Shown here one piece after another: positions 32,949 to 42,209 of a DNA stretch of 64,000 bases. Each line of letters opens with the position of its first letter. Position 1 is the stretch's first letter. The stretch covers positions 1-64,000 of the forward strand of contig NZ_JAAGOA010000025.1 of NCBI RefSeq assembly GCF_010550675.1, given 5' to 3'. The notes below the pieces were generated by a model. The model saw only the letters and a list, made by a program, of their open reading frames with translations, ran no database searches and was not told where the DNA came from. The position numbers and the translations under genes were made by a program. This stretch comes from Phytoactinopolyspora halotolerans. GTDB taxonomy: Bacteria; Actinomycetota; Actinomycetes; Jiangellales; Jiangellaceae.

Positions 32949-34742
32949 GTGAATACGATGCACCAGCTCCACGATCACGATCAGAATCGGGATCAGGATC
33001 ATCATCACCACCATCACCACCACCACGACCTGGTGGACGTGCTCCCTGCGGCCGATCCCACGCCGCCCGCCGACGCACAGACCGCGCTCGACTACGCGCG
33101 GCGGATGTTCGAACGGCAGCGGGTGCCGTTGCCACCGTTCGGATTCACCGTCGACTGGGCCGACCAGCCGTCCAAACACAAGCTCTACCTGGACGCGCCC
33201 AGGTTGCCGCTACCGGCGCCCTTCGCGGATCTGCCGCCGACGGACATGAACAGCGCCGCGCGACGGGCCGCCGCACCACCCGGCGACACCATGCCCGATC
33301 TGGCGACGCTCGCTGCCGCCCTCGGCTGCTACAGCCTGACCGGGCGGCGCACCGAGCCGAACTGGAACGAGGACAGCAGCCGCAAGCTGGCCAGCCAGAG
33401 CGCCGTCTGGTCCCGCCCCACACCATCCGGCGGTGGGATGTATCCCGCGGAGAGTTACCTGGTGGTCGGCGACGACGGACCGCTGCCCGCCGGGCTGTAC
33501 CACTACGCGACCGCCCAGCACAGCCTCGACCGGCTCGCGGTCGGTTCGCGCTGCGCCGAGCTGACCCGCGCCACCGGCGTGGCCGCCCAGCTCTACCTGG
33601 TCGGATCGCTCCGGTTCTGGAAGAACGCCTTCAAGTACAACTCGTTCAGCTACCACGTGGTGACCCAGGACATGGGCGCCCTGCTCGGCTCGTGGCGGCT
33701 CGTCCTGGCGGCGCACGGGCTGGCGGTGGAGCCCCTGCTCTGGTTCGACGAGGATCTGGTCAGCGGCGCGATCGAGGTGGACGGCCAGACCGAGGCGCCG
33801 TTCGTCGTCCTCCCGCTGGGAGCGCACCGGCCGGTGACGGACGACGAGACGGACGGCGAGACAGACCACAAGGCCGTTGACGAGACCGGCGACGAGCCGT
33901 CGACGCGTCTGCTGCCGCTCTCCCGGGGTGAACCGCACCGGGTGTGGGAGAGGTCCGCGCGCGTGCGGACGTTCCCGCTGGTCGAGGAGGTGCACGCGGC
34001 CGCGCTGGTCGGCGACGAGCCGCGGCCGGAGCCCGGCGTCGCCAGCGCCGGAGCCATCGCGCCCGCCGAAGGCGAGGAGATCTCGCTTCCGCCCGGGACG
34101 GACCCCGCCGATCTGGACCTCGCCGCGAGCCTGCAGCGACGGCATAGCAGTTTCGGGCTGCTCAGCGCGCAACCACCGCTGAGCGTCGCCGACCTGGGCT
34201 GGGTGCTGTCGGTGACCGCACGGATCGGCGCCGGCGGGACCGACGTGGCGCCGGCCGGCCCGCACGGACGCAGCCATCCGTGGACCAGGCTGTGGGTCCT
34301 GGCCAACCAGGTGGACGGCCTCGAACAACGCGGTTACGCCTACGACGCGGACAGCCACCGGCTCATCGCGGGCGCGCCCGTGGACTTCGCCGAACTGCAG
34401 CGCTACTACGCGCTCACCAACTACAGCGTCCGGGAGGCGGCCGCGCTGGTGGTGATCACCGGCCGGTTGCGGCCGTTGGTGCACGCCTACGGCGGCCGCG
34501 GCTACCGGATGCTCAGCATCGAGGTCGGCCAGAACGCGCAGGCGCTCTACCTGGCCGCCACCGCCCGCCGCCTGGGTGTCGGTGCGGTACTCGGCGTCGA
34601 CAACCTGGCCGTGGACGAGATGCTCGGCATCGACGACACGGACGAGAACAGCATGCTCTTCGCGCTCATCGGCCACGAACGCGGCCCGCGGGCCGGCTAC
34701 GACCACACCATCCGCCGCCCAGAAGGGAGCCGACAGAGATGA
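32949..34742 (+). CDS. SagB-type azoline dehydrogenase, duplicated, His-rich N-terminus
   Basis: 597 residues from GTG behind GAGGAG. The first 25 residues are extraordinary, with MHQLHDHDQNRDQD followed by nine consecutive His, a likely metal-binding tail. Two nitroreductase-like domains follow. The first (about 95-290) has SQSAVWSRPTPSGGGMYPAE and PAGLYHYATAQHSLDRLAV. The second (about 395-590) has HSSFGLLSAQPPLSVADLGW and ALTNYSVREAAALVVITG. They are joined by an acidic linker. SagB/McbC enzymes oxidise azolines to azoles with FMN; in two-domain forms one half is often structural. The stop overlaps the LanB start (ATGA). Confidence 0.88.
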   Translation: MNTMHQLHDHDQNRDQDHHHHHHHHHDLVDVLPAADPTPPADAQTALDYARRMFERQRVPLPPFGFTVDWADQPSKHKLYLDAPRLPLPAPFADLPPTDMNSAARRAAAPPGDTMPDLATLAAALGCYSLTGRRTEPNWNEDSSRKLASQSAVWSRPTPSGGGMYPAESYLVVGDDGPLPAGLYHYATAQHSLDRLAVGSRCAELTRATGVAAQLYLVGSLRFWKNAFKYNSFSYHVVTQDMGALLGSWRLVLAAHGLAVEPLLWFDEDLVSGAIEVDGQTEAPFVVLPLGAHRPVTDDETDGETDHKAVDETGDEPSTRLLPLSRGEPHRVWERSARVRTFPLVEEVHAAALVGDEPRPEPGVASAGAIAPAEGEEISLPPGTDPADLDLAASLQRRHSSFGLLSAQPPLSVADLGWVLSVTARIGAGGTDVAPAGPHGRSHPWTRLWVLANQVDGLEQRGYAYDADSHRLIAGAPVDFAELQRYYALTNYSVREAAALVVITGRLRPLVHAYGGRGYRMLSIEVGQNAQALYLAATARRLGVGAVLGVDNLAVDEMLGIDDTDENSMLFALIGHERGPRAGYDHTIRRPEGSRQR

Positions 34743-37639
34743 CGGATCTACTCGACCGGCTGAGCACGGCCACCCACCACAGCTCGGGCGAATGGCGACT
34801 CGGCGAGGGTTACCTGCTGCGGGTCGCCGGCCGGCCTGCCGACGTCACCACCGCTCTGCGCACGGAGAACGCCCGGGAATGGGCCGAGCAGGTGTTCGCC
34901 CTGGAATCGACCCGCGATGAATCCGGCGAGGCACTGCGGTTGGCGCTCGAACAGGCCGTCGCCGCCGTCGCGGATGACCACCCGGACCGGATCGCCTTGA
35001 TCAACCTGCGCCGTGACGTGTTCAACGCTCGCCGGCCGCGCAACAGCACCCTCAGCAAGGCCGACCCTCTGCTCACGCCGGACGCCCGGGCGCTGCTGGA
35101 CGAGTGGATGGGCACCGTCGCGTCGCTCCGCGAGACGCTCGAGGCGGGGGCGGACGTCGTCGGCGCGGACATCACGGCCGCCCGCACCCGGGCGCGCGAC
35201 GTACTCTCCGACGACGATCTGCGCAGCGCGGTCCTGCTCCAGTCCGAGGTGCTGGAGAAGAACATGGACCGCTACCTGAGCGGCAAGCGCAAGATGGACA
35301 AACAGAACCGCCAGGTGGAGCGGACGCTGCTGGAGCTGCTGTACCGGGCGGCGCTGAAAACCAGCCCGTTCAGCACGTTGACCTCGGTGGCGCTGGGGCG
35401 GTTCGCGGCCGACTCGGCACGGCCGCGACCGGAGCCGGTGTCGCTGCGGCAGCACTCCAGCGCCAGCCTGAACGTCGCGATCCTGGCCCGGCTCGCCGCG
35501 GTGATCCTGGCCGACCCGGAGTTGCGCTCATCGATCCGGGTGACGCTCGCCCCGGGCGCCAGCACCGAGGGCGACTCCATGCGATACGTGCGGCGCCGTA
35601 CGTCGGCGGGGGCCGACCCGGACGCCGTCGTCGCTATCGACAGCGTCCATGAAGACCTGTTCTTCCTGCCGAGCGGACCGGCGCTGGACGACGTCGTCCG
35701 GCGCACCCGCGACGCCCGCCCCCGGTTGAGCGAGCTCGCCGCGGACGTGACGGCGGCGTCGGACTCCCGGACGCCGGAGGATGTCGAGAAGCTCCTCGGC
35801 CACCTGCTGCGGCTCGGGTTCCTGCTCGCCCCGGAGCTGCAGGTGGACCTGCGCGCGAGCGACCCCGCGTCGTCGTTCGTCACGGCGTTGCGCGCCCAGC
35901 CGAATGCGACGCTGCGCGACGTGGCGGACCGGCTCGGCCAGGCGCGCGAGCAGGTCCAGCGCTACCCGGCGACGCCCGCGCGGGAGCGCCGCGGCGTCCT
36001 CGGCGAGGTGCGCCGCCTGGTGACCGAATCGTTCGAGGCGGTGGGCGCGTCGTCGGCGCTGGTGCCGCGGACCGTCATCTATGAGGACACGGTGACCACC
36101 AGCGACGGACTCGAGGTGAGCCGTTCGCAGTGGGAGCAGACGATGCTGCCCGACCTCGCCGACCTGGCCCGCATCCTGCCGGCGTTCGACCTGAATCTGC
36201 CGCGGAGGCTGACCGCCACCGGCTTCTTCCGCGCCCGTTACGGCGCCGGTGGCAGCTGCGACGACGTGGTCCGGTTCTGCCACGAATTCCAGCGGGACTT
36301 CTTCTCCCCCTACACCCAGCGCTCGATGCGCCGCCGCCAGTTCGACGATGACAACGCGTTCGTCCCACAGGAGAACTGGTTCAAGCTGACCGACATCGCG
36401 GCCATCGACGACGCCCGCGAACAGGCCTCGCTGTTCCTCCGCGACCCGCAGGCCGTGCTCGGATCCGGCACCGACGAACGGCGCGACGATGACGGCGGCG
36501 ATGCGGACGAGATCCAGCTCGGGCCCGAGTTCGTCGATGCCGTGCACCGGCGGTTGCCGCCCAGCGAACGGACGGCGCAGCCATGGTCGTTCTTCGTGCA
36601 ACTGGCTGCGGACGGCACCGAAGATGCGCCAGGCCGGCTTGTGCTCAATCGGGCGTACGCCGGGCTGACGCTGATGTTCTCCCGGTTCGCGCACAGCCTC
36701 GACGACGCCGGGGCGAACGCCCGCGGCCTGATCCGCGATGTGCTGCACCGCTACACGCCCGACGGCGCGGTACTGGCGGAGCTGCGCGGCGGCTACGAGA
36801 CCACCAACCTCAACGTGCACCCCGCGGTCACCGACTACGAGATCGTCTGCCCCGGCGACGCCAGCACGCGTCCGGCCGAGGAACAGATCCCGCTGGAAGA
36901 CCTGCGGCTGGTGCACGACGCCGAGGCGGACCGGCTGGCGCTGGTCTCGCACCGGCTGGGCTGTGAGGTGGTCCCGATCTACCTCGGATTCCTGATGCCG
37001 ATGGCGCTGCCCGAGGTGCAGCAGGTGTTGATGTGCCTGTCGCCCAGCGGCATGGCGCAGATCGACCTGTGGGCCGGAACCGGGCAGCCGGTGCCGGCCG
37101 ACGGCATCACCATGTATCCGCGGCTCAGCCTCGGGAACCTGGTGCTGCAACGCAAGATGTGGAAGCTGAGCACCGACGTGTTCCCGTTCCGCGACCCGCA
37201 GCATTCCGACGCCGAGCATTTTCTGCGGCTACAGCGTTGGCGGCGCGAGCACGGGCTGCCCGGGCGGTTGTTCGCCCAGATCGACAACGCGGCCGCCGGG
37301 AGCACGGTGGACGGCGGCGACGACGGAGCCGACAACGACGAGGGCACCCGGACCGCCGATGCCGACGGCGCGGGCTCCGGCCGGGGCGAGCGGCGGAAGG
37401 CCGGCCGTAAGCCGCTGCCGGTGGACTTCGGCAGCTGGTTGTCGCTGCACCTGTTCGAGCAGATGGCGCTCGGTGCGACGTCGCGGATCGTGCTCACCGA
37501 GGCGTACCCGGACCAGGACGCGCTGTGGTTGCGCGACGAGAACGGGCGCCCGTACGTGAGCGAGCTGCTCGTGGAGCTATACGACACAACTCGGGATGCT
37601 CGCGAGCCGGAGGCCGACGAAAGGGGTTCTCATGGGTGA
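34739..37639 (+). CDS. Lantibiotic dehydratase LanB-type (glutamylation domain)
   Basis: 966 residues; start by ATGA overlap with the dehydrogenase gene. It matches the N-terminal SpaB/LanB region of split dehydratases. Segments include RRDVFNARRPRN (about 98), ELLYRAALKTSPFSTLTSVA (about 200), ATGFFRARYGAGGSCDDVVR (about 495), LVLNRAYAGLTLMFSRFAH (about 635) and DFGSWLSLHLFEQMALGATS near the end. These enzymes use glutamyl-tRNA to glutamylate core Ser/Thr before elimination to dehydroalanine or dehydrobutyrine. The elimination domain is not part of this polypeptide; it must be supplied by the SpaB-C-type gene that follows with an 8-base overlap. An acidic low-complexity insert lies near residue 860. 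Confidence 0.9.
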   Translation: MTDLLDRLSTATHHSSGEWRLGEGYLLRVAGRPADVTTALRTENAREWAEQVFALESTRDESGEALRLALEQAVAAVADDHPDRIALINLRRDVFNARRPRNSTLSKADPLLTPDARALLDEWMGTVASLRETLEAGADVVGADITAARTRARDVLSDDDLRSAVLLQSEVLEKNMDRYLSGKRKMDKQNRQVERTLLELLYRAALKTSPFSTLTSVALGRFAADSARPRPEPVSLRQHSSASLNVAILARLAAVILADPELRSSIRVTLAPGASTEGDSMRYVRRRTSAGADPDAVVAIDSVHEDLFFLPSGPALDDVVRRTRDARPRLSELAADVTAASDSRTPEDVEKLLGHLLRLGFLLAPELQVDLRASDPASSFVTALRAQPNATLRDVADRLGQAREQVQRYPATPARERRGVLGEVRRLVTESFEAVGASSALVPRTVIYEDTVTTSDGLEVSRSQWEQTMLPDLADLARILPAFDLNLPRRLTATGFFRARYGAGGSCDDVVRFCHEFQRDFFSPYTQRSMRRRQFDDDNAFVPQENWFKLTDIAAIDDAREQASLFLRDPQAVLGSGTDERRDDDGGDADEIQLGPEFVDAVHRRLPPSERTAQPWSFFVQLAADGTEDAPGRLVLNRAYAGLTLMFSRFAHSLDDAGANARGLIRDVLHRYTPDGAVLAELRGGYETTNLNVHPAVTDYEIVCPGDASTRPAEEQIPLEDLRLVHDAEADRLALVSHRLGCEVVPIYLGFLMPMALPEVQQVLMCLSPSGMAQIDLWAGTGQPVPADGITMYPRLSLGNLVLQRKMWKLSTDVFPFRDPQHSDAEHFLRLQRWRREHGLPGRLFAQIDNAAAGSTVDGGDDGADNDEGTRTADADGAGSGRGERRKAGRKPLPVDFGSWLSLHLFEQMALGATSRIVLTEAYPDQDALWLRDENGRPYVSELLVELYDTTRDAREPEADERGSHG

Positions 37640-38687
37640 CGACAGATGGGTCGCTCTGCATGTCTTCTACGCCAGCGACGCCAACCCGATCCTGGTGGAG
37701 GCGGTGCGGCCGCTCGTCGACGAGCTGCGTCGGGACCAGCTGATCGACGGCTGGTTCTTCATCAAGTACTGGATGGAGGGGCCGCACATCCGGGTGCGGT
37801 TCAAGCCGTCGTCACCGGAGCTGCGGGACGAGGTAACCCAGCGCGCCACCGCCGCGCTTGAGGAGTTTCTCAAGCGACGGCCCGCGCTCTACGACACGGA
37901 CGTCGACGGTTTGGACGATCTGTACAAGCGGATGTACGTGGCCGAGTACGGCGAGGAGAGCTGGAACGAGAAGTACGGCGACGGCGGGATGCCGTACCGC
38001 CCGAACAACAGCGTCGCGCTGATGCCGTACGACCCGGAGTACGACCGGTACGGCGGCCCGGTCGGGATCGACATCGCCGAGTGGCACTTCGAGCACTCCA
38101 GCGACCTGGTGGCGTTGCTGCTGGCGACATCGAACGCACACGTGCGGCCGGTGCTGCTGGGGATGGCGACGCAGCTGTCGCTGATGACGGCGTACACGTT
38201 TCTGCACACCGACGAAGCGGTGCGCCGGTTCTTCCAGCGGTACCGGACCTTCTGGGAGACGTCGTACCAGGAGCCGTCGGACGACTACCACTCGTCGTTC
38301 GAGAAGAGCTTCGACCGCACCCGGGAGACGCTGCTGCCGCGGATCGAACGGATCCGGTCCGTCGCCGCGGCCATGAACGGAACCGCCGACGCCACGGGCG
38401 ACGAGCCCAGCCTCTCCCAGATCGAGCGACGGTGGCTGGCGCACTGTGCCGAGCTGCGCGACCGCGTGCTCGACGCCGCGTCGCGCGGGGAGCTGCTCTT
38501 CCCGTCCCGGCAAGGTGAGGGCCGATCGACGATCGACGAGCCGGAGGCGCTGGCCACCGTGCTGCTGAGCTCGTACATCCACATGACGAACAACCGGTTG
38601 GGTGTCGCGATCCTGGACGAGATCTACCTGTCCTACCTGATCGAGCGGGCACTGACCCCGGCGGAAGAGCTGGTGGAGACGGCATGA
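37632..38687 (+). CDS. SpaB-C/thiopeptide-type biosynthesis protein
   Basis: 351 residues overlapping the LanB gene by 8 bases and the next gene by ATGA. The start of the fold is typical (WVALHVFYASDANPILVEAV, then IDGWFFIKYWMEGPHIRVRF), followed by YDPEYDRYGGPVGIDIAEWH and, late, YIHMTNNRLGVAILDEIYLS. The family includes elimination subunits of split LanB dehydratases (TbtC, GodG) and [4+2] pyridine synthases (TbtD, TclM). Only one copy exists here. If it is the eliminase, the product is linear; if it is the pyridine synthase, elimination must come from elsewhere. The tight coupling to LanB favours the eliminase reading. Confidence 0.85.
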   Translation: MGDDRWVALHVFYASDANPILVEAVRPLVDELRRDQLIDGWFFIKYWMEGPHIRVRFKPSSPELRDEVTQRATAALEEFLKRRPALYDTDVDGLDDLYKRMYVAEYGEESWNEKYGDGGMPYRPNNSVALMPYDPEYDRYGGPVGIDIAEWHFEHSSDLVALLLATSNAHVRPVLLGMATQLSLMTAYTFLHTDEAVRRFFQRYRTFWETSYQEPSDDYHSSFEKSFDRTRETLLPRIERIRSVAAAMNGTADATGDEPSLSQIERRWLAHCAELRDRVLDAASRGELLFPSRQGEGRSTIDEPEALATVLLSSYIHMTNNRLGVAILDEIYLSYLIERALTPAEELVETA

Positions 38688-39994
38688 CCGCCGTCAACGG
38701 TACCGAGACGACGGACGCGGCCAACGCGGCCGGCGCGACCGAGACCACGGACACAGCGGGGGCCGACTGGCTGGACCATGCCCGGCCCAAGCTGCGGGAC
38801 GCGGTGCATGTCGGGCCGGCCCTGCTCAAGGGTGACCAGGAGCTCTACGTCGTCGGTGACCGGGAGACGCACGCCTACCTGAAGGTGGGCGCGCGCGAGG
38901 CGTTCCTCATGGAGCACCTGGATGGGCGTCGGACCTTGTCCGACATCGGTGCCGTCTACGCGGAGCGGTTCGGCAAGCGGCTCGCCGCCCAGCACTGGCA
39001 GCAGTTGCTCGGGCTGCTCTCCGCCCGCGGCCTCATCGATCCGGCCGGTGAGGAACAGCTGGCCCGCATCCGGGAGCAGGCGGCCGAGTCACGTCGGCAG
39101 CGCGGACGCTCGCCGCTGCTGTTCCGGATGCCGATCCGCCGGGCGGTGGACCTGGTTCCTGCCGTGGCCCGCTGGACAGGGTGGCTGTTGCGTCCGGTGG
39201 TGGCCGCACCGCTCAGCGTCGTCGGCCTGGCACTGGTGGTCTACGTCGCGCTGAGTTGGACCGAGTTGTACGACGCGGTGCAGGCGTCGCCGTCGCGCTG
39301 GGCGGTGTCCGTGGTCGCCTTCGTCATCATCTGGTCAGTGCTCGCGTGTCACGAGTTCGGGCACGCCGTCGCGACGTACCGGTACGGCGGAAGACCGACG
39401 GAGATCGGTGTGATGTGGCGGTTCCCGCTGCTGGCCTTCTACTGCAAGACGGACGACGCGGTGACGTTCCGCCGGCCCGCGCACCGGGTGGTCACCTCGT
39501 TCGCCGGGATCTACGTCAACCTGATCGCGTTGCCGTTCTTCGCCGCGCTGTGGTGGTGGGGCCCGGAGTCGGGCTGGTGGCACGGGCTCGCGGGCGCACT
39601 GTTGCTGTTCGGCGCCGTCGCCGCCGTCGCGAACCTGATTCCGGTGCTGAAGCTGGACGGCTACCACATGCTGGAGCACGCCACGTCGACGATGAACCTG
39701 CAGACCGAGTCGTTCAAGTTCCTGGGCAGACTCATCAAGAACGGACGACGCGGTATCGCCGCCTATCCATCGCGGGGACGCTTCGTCTACACCGCCTACG
39801 CGGCGCTCGCCGTCGCGATCCTCGGCACGGCGCTCGTGCTGCTCGTCCGGATCTGGTACCAGACGCTGGCGGATCTGGTCGGCGGACCGGGCGCTGTGGC
39901 GATCTTGGCCGGTGAGGCCATTCTGGTCGCGCTGTTCGTCCGATGGGCCCTACGCTGGCAGCAACGCCGACAGCAAGCCTCTTCAGGCGGGTAA
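38684..39994 (+). CDS. RRE-like domain fused to site-2 (M50) membrane protease
   Basis: 436 residues. A 25-residue low-complexity lead is followed (about 40-130) by a PqqD-like winged-helix pattern (LYVVGDRETHAYLKVGAREA, then ERFGKRLAAQHWQQLLGLLS). After a basic linker come about six membrane spans. The metal motif CHEFGHAVATYRYGG (H-E-x-x-H, near 221) is in one and NLIPVLKLDGYHMLEH (N-P/L-x-D-G type, near 315) in another, as in site-2 proteases. A leader-recognition domain on an intramembrane protease next to RiPP genes suggests leader removal at the membrane, possibly linked to export. Related M50 proteins also assist transporters, so proteolysis is inferred. Confidence 0.82.
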   Translation: MTAVNGTETTDAANAAGATETTDTAGADWLDHARPKLRDAVHVGPALLKGDQELYVVGDRETHAYLKVGAREAFLMEHLDGRRTLSDIGAVYAERFGKRLAAQHWQQLLGLLSARGLIDPAGEEQLARIREQAAESRRQRGRSPLLFRMPIRRAVDLVPAVARWTGWLLRPVVAAPLSVVGLALVVYVALSWTELYDAVQASPSRWAVSVVAFVIIWSVLACHEFGHAVATYRYGGRPTEIGVMWRFPLLAFYCKTDDAVTFRRPAHRVVTSFAGIYVNLIALPFFAALWWWGPESGWWHGLAGALLLFGAVAAVANLIPVLKLDGYHMLEHATSTMNLQTESFKFLGRLIKNGRRGIAAYPSRGRFVYTAYAALAVAILGTALVLLVRIWYQTLADLVGGPGAVAILAGEAILVALFVRWALRWQQRRQQASSGG

Positions 39995-40000
39995 GGAGAC

Positions 40001-40282
40001 ATGATGGACGCCCTGGATCTGATCCTCGGTCTCCTCTTCATCGTCCTGCTGACGTCGGGCGGATGGATCGTGTGGGGTGTGGTGCAGAGCCGCCAGCGGG
40101 CGCATGAGCTGAAGGTGCTGCGCGAGCGCGAGGCGACCGAACGGGCCCGGCTACAGATCGAGGCGGACGAGCGCGCGCAGGAGCGCGCCGATCGCATCTA
40201 CCTCGACGCGGTACACCGCCACACCGACCCCGAGCCGCGGGAACTCAAGCGGGCGGCGCCGGAGGACCGCGACGACGGATAG
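40001..40282 (+). CDS. Small single-span membrane protein of the RiPP operon
   Basis: 93 residues behind AAGGAG. One N-terminal span (LDLILGLLFIVLLTSGGWIV) is followed by a highly charged helix (RQRAHELKVLREREATERAR), predicted as coiled coil and cytoplasmic. A second Met at residue 2 may be the start. It is 6 bases after the M50 gene and is the last gene in this direction, ending 5 bases from a convergent HAD gene. It could be a scaffold or accessory for the protease or exporter. No family was recognised. Confidence 0.75.
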   Translation: MMDALDLILGLLFIVLLTSGGWIVWGVVQSRQRAHELKVLREREATERARLQIEADERAQERADRIYLDAVHRHTDPEPRELKRAAPEDRDDG

Positions 40283-40287
40283 GACGC

Positions 40288-40983
40288 TCAGTCCTTGCCG
40301 CGGCTCTTAGCCGGCACGCTTTCGCGCGGCGGTGGCCAATCGACGAGCATGACCCTGTCTGGCCTCGTGAGGTGTTCTCGGATCTGACGGGCGTCCTTCT
40401 CCGACAGATTGACCAGCACGGCGGTCTGGGCCAAGTCAAGCATGGGGGCATCGGAGGCGCTGTCCCCATAGCAAGCGACGATCTCGCCGTCGACGCCGGA
40501 TTCTACGAGCATGTCGACTTTCCTCGCACCGTGACAATGGCGGTCCGCGACCAAGCCTCCCGCGCGCCGCCTCAGCGTCGAACCGACGACGTGTATCCGG
40601 GGATCGATCGCGTGGCACAGTGGAACGGCGAGATGTTCCGCGCATGCGGTCACGACGGCGACGTGGTCGCCGGCAAGGAAGTGTTTCTCCAGCGCATCAG
40701 CTCCGCCCGGCCTGATCCGGCCGGCGATACCGAGGCCATCCAGGTAACGCTGCACGAACTCCGCCAGCGCGACGTCGCCTATTCCTACTGTGCCCAGCCA
40801 CAACAGCAGCGAACCCGCGTGGATCCGCCACGTCCGGCGAACGAGCAGAACGCCGATCACCGGCAGGAGCACGACGGCACCAGCCATGCGGACGGGGTTG
40901 CGCCGTAGCAGGTGGATGGTGAAACGCTCGAACGAGTCGTGATCGAGGACCGTGTCGTCAAGATCGAACAACGCCCAGGTCAT
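40288..40983 (-). CDS. HAD-superfamily (SerB-like) hydrolase
   Basis: 231 residues from ATG 40983. Motif I is ALFDLDDTVLDHDSFERF (nucleophile Asp in D-L-D-D-T). A hydrophobic stretch (MAGAVVLLPVIGVLLV) lies in the cap, as in membrane-associated SerB-like phosphatases. Motif II is VVTACAEHLA, and motif III/IV is KVDMLVESGVDGEIVACYGD followed by DSASDAPMLDLAQ. The family dephosphorylates phosphoserine or related small phosphates. It is convergent with the RiPP operon and not obviously part of it. Confidence 0.85.
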   Translation of the reverse strand: MTWALFDLDDTVLDHDSFERFTIHLLRRNPVRMAGAVVLLPVIGVLLVRRTWRIHAGSLLLWLGTVGIGDVALAEFVQRYLDGLGIAGRIRPGGADALEKHFLAGDHVAVVTACAEHLAVPLCHAIDPRIHVVGSTLRRRAGGLVADRHCHGARKVDMLVESGVDGEIVACYGDSASDAPMLDLAQTAVLVNLSEKDARQIREHLTRPDRVMLVDWPPPRESVPAKSRGKD

Positions 40984-41219
40984 GCCTTCCTTCCCGGTCT
41001 CCTCAGAGAGCCACTGGCCGATCGGGTGTCCACGTTCCGATGACTGCTTCGGACGTCCCCACAGTGTCCGGCGCAAGCTTTCCGGGCCTGGCTCGATTTC
41101 TCAAGCCGGGCTGCGAACGGCGGCGGCGTGCGCGGTCGCGGAACCCCAGCCGCTGCGGTCGCGGAGCCCGACTCCCGCATGTGCGGAACTCATGGACCGC
41201 GATTGCGGAGAATGAGGGC

Positions 41220-42209
41220 ATGCTCCATGTTCGGCTCATTGCTCCAGCTCGTCTCACGGACAGCGTCGTCGCGCTCGCCGACGGGTCCGCTGCGATCGTC
41301 AACGTTGTGACGCTCCGCGGCGCGGTGTCCTCACCCGCCGGCGATCTCATCGAGTTCGATCTGGTTCGCGAAGGAGCCGACGCCGTCCTCGCCGAGCTGC
41401 GGCGACTCGGGCTGGGCGAGGCCGGCACCATCGCAGTGAACGACATCGACCTGATGATCTCCGCCGACGCCGACGCGGCCGGCAGAGCAGTGCCGGGACG
41501 GTCGGAGGACGCCGTCGTCTGGGACGAACTTTCCGCGCGGACCGGCGCCGACGCGGAGCTGAGCTGGTCGTTCCTGGCGTTCCTCACGCTGGCGACCCTG
41601 CTGGCGGGTATCGGCGGCGTGCTGGATCAGCCGATCCTGATCGTCGGCGCGATGGTGCTGGGACCGGAGTTCGGAGCCATCGCCTCGGCGTGTTTCGGCG
41701 TCGTCCGCCGGGAGTGGGGCCGGATCGCATCGGCAGGGACGACACTTCTGGTCGGGTTCGTGTTCGCGATCGCCATCACGGCGGCGTGCGCCCTGGCGGG
41801 AAGGCTGCTGGGCTGGGTCGAGCCCGAGGTGCTCGGCCATCGCCCACTCACCGGCTTCTTCTTCCACGCCGATCGATGGTCGTTCGTCGTGGCCGTGCTC
41901 GCGGGGATCGCAGGCATTCTCGCCATCACCTCGGAGAAATCCACGTCGCTTGTCGGCGTCTTCATCTCGGTGGCGACCATCCCCGCCGCGGGTAACATCG
42001 CACTCGGCTTGGCCTTGTCACACTGGTCCGAGGCGGGGCGGTCCGCCATTCAACTCGGGGTGAACCTCGCCGGCCTCACGATCGCCGGCATCCTCACACT
42101 GCTTGTGCAGCGCGCATTATGGTCCCGGTTCGGCCTGCGCCTGCCATCGCTTGCCCAGCCGACACCCTCAGCGCCGTCATCATCGCCAACGGACTCAGCC
42201 GGTCGATGA
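41220..42209 (+). CDS. DUF389 membrane protein
   Basis: 329 residues from ATG 41220, behind a weak purine-rich site. An N-terminal soluble domain of about 110 residues (MLHVRLIAPARLTDSVVALA) precedes about six membrane spans. Segments include LSWSFLAFLTLATLLAGIGG, LGPEFGAIASACFGVVRREW, TSEKSTSLVGVFISVATIPA and LGVNLAGLTIAGILTLLVQR, all typical of DUF389 proteins. Function of the family is unknown. Its 3' 167 bases reappear, diverged, at 51893-52077. The last bases overlap the convergent DUF6194-like gene by 15. Confidence 0.87.
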   Translation: MLHVRLIAPARLTDSVVALADGSAAIVNVVTLRGAVSSPAGDLIEFDLVREGADAVLAELRRLGLGEAGTIAVNDIDLMISADADAAGRAVPGRSEDAVVWDELSARTGADAELSWSFLAFLTLATLLAGIGGVLDQPILIVGAMVLGPEFGAIASACFGVVRREWGRIASAGTTLLVGFVFAIAITAACALAGRLLGWVEPEVLGHRPLTGFFFHADRWSFVVAVLAGIAGILAITSEKSTSLVGVFISVATIPAAGNIALGLALSHWSEAGRSAIQLGVNLAGLTIAGILTLLVQRALWSRFGLRLPSLAQPTPSAPSSSPTDSAGR

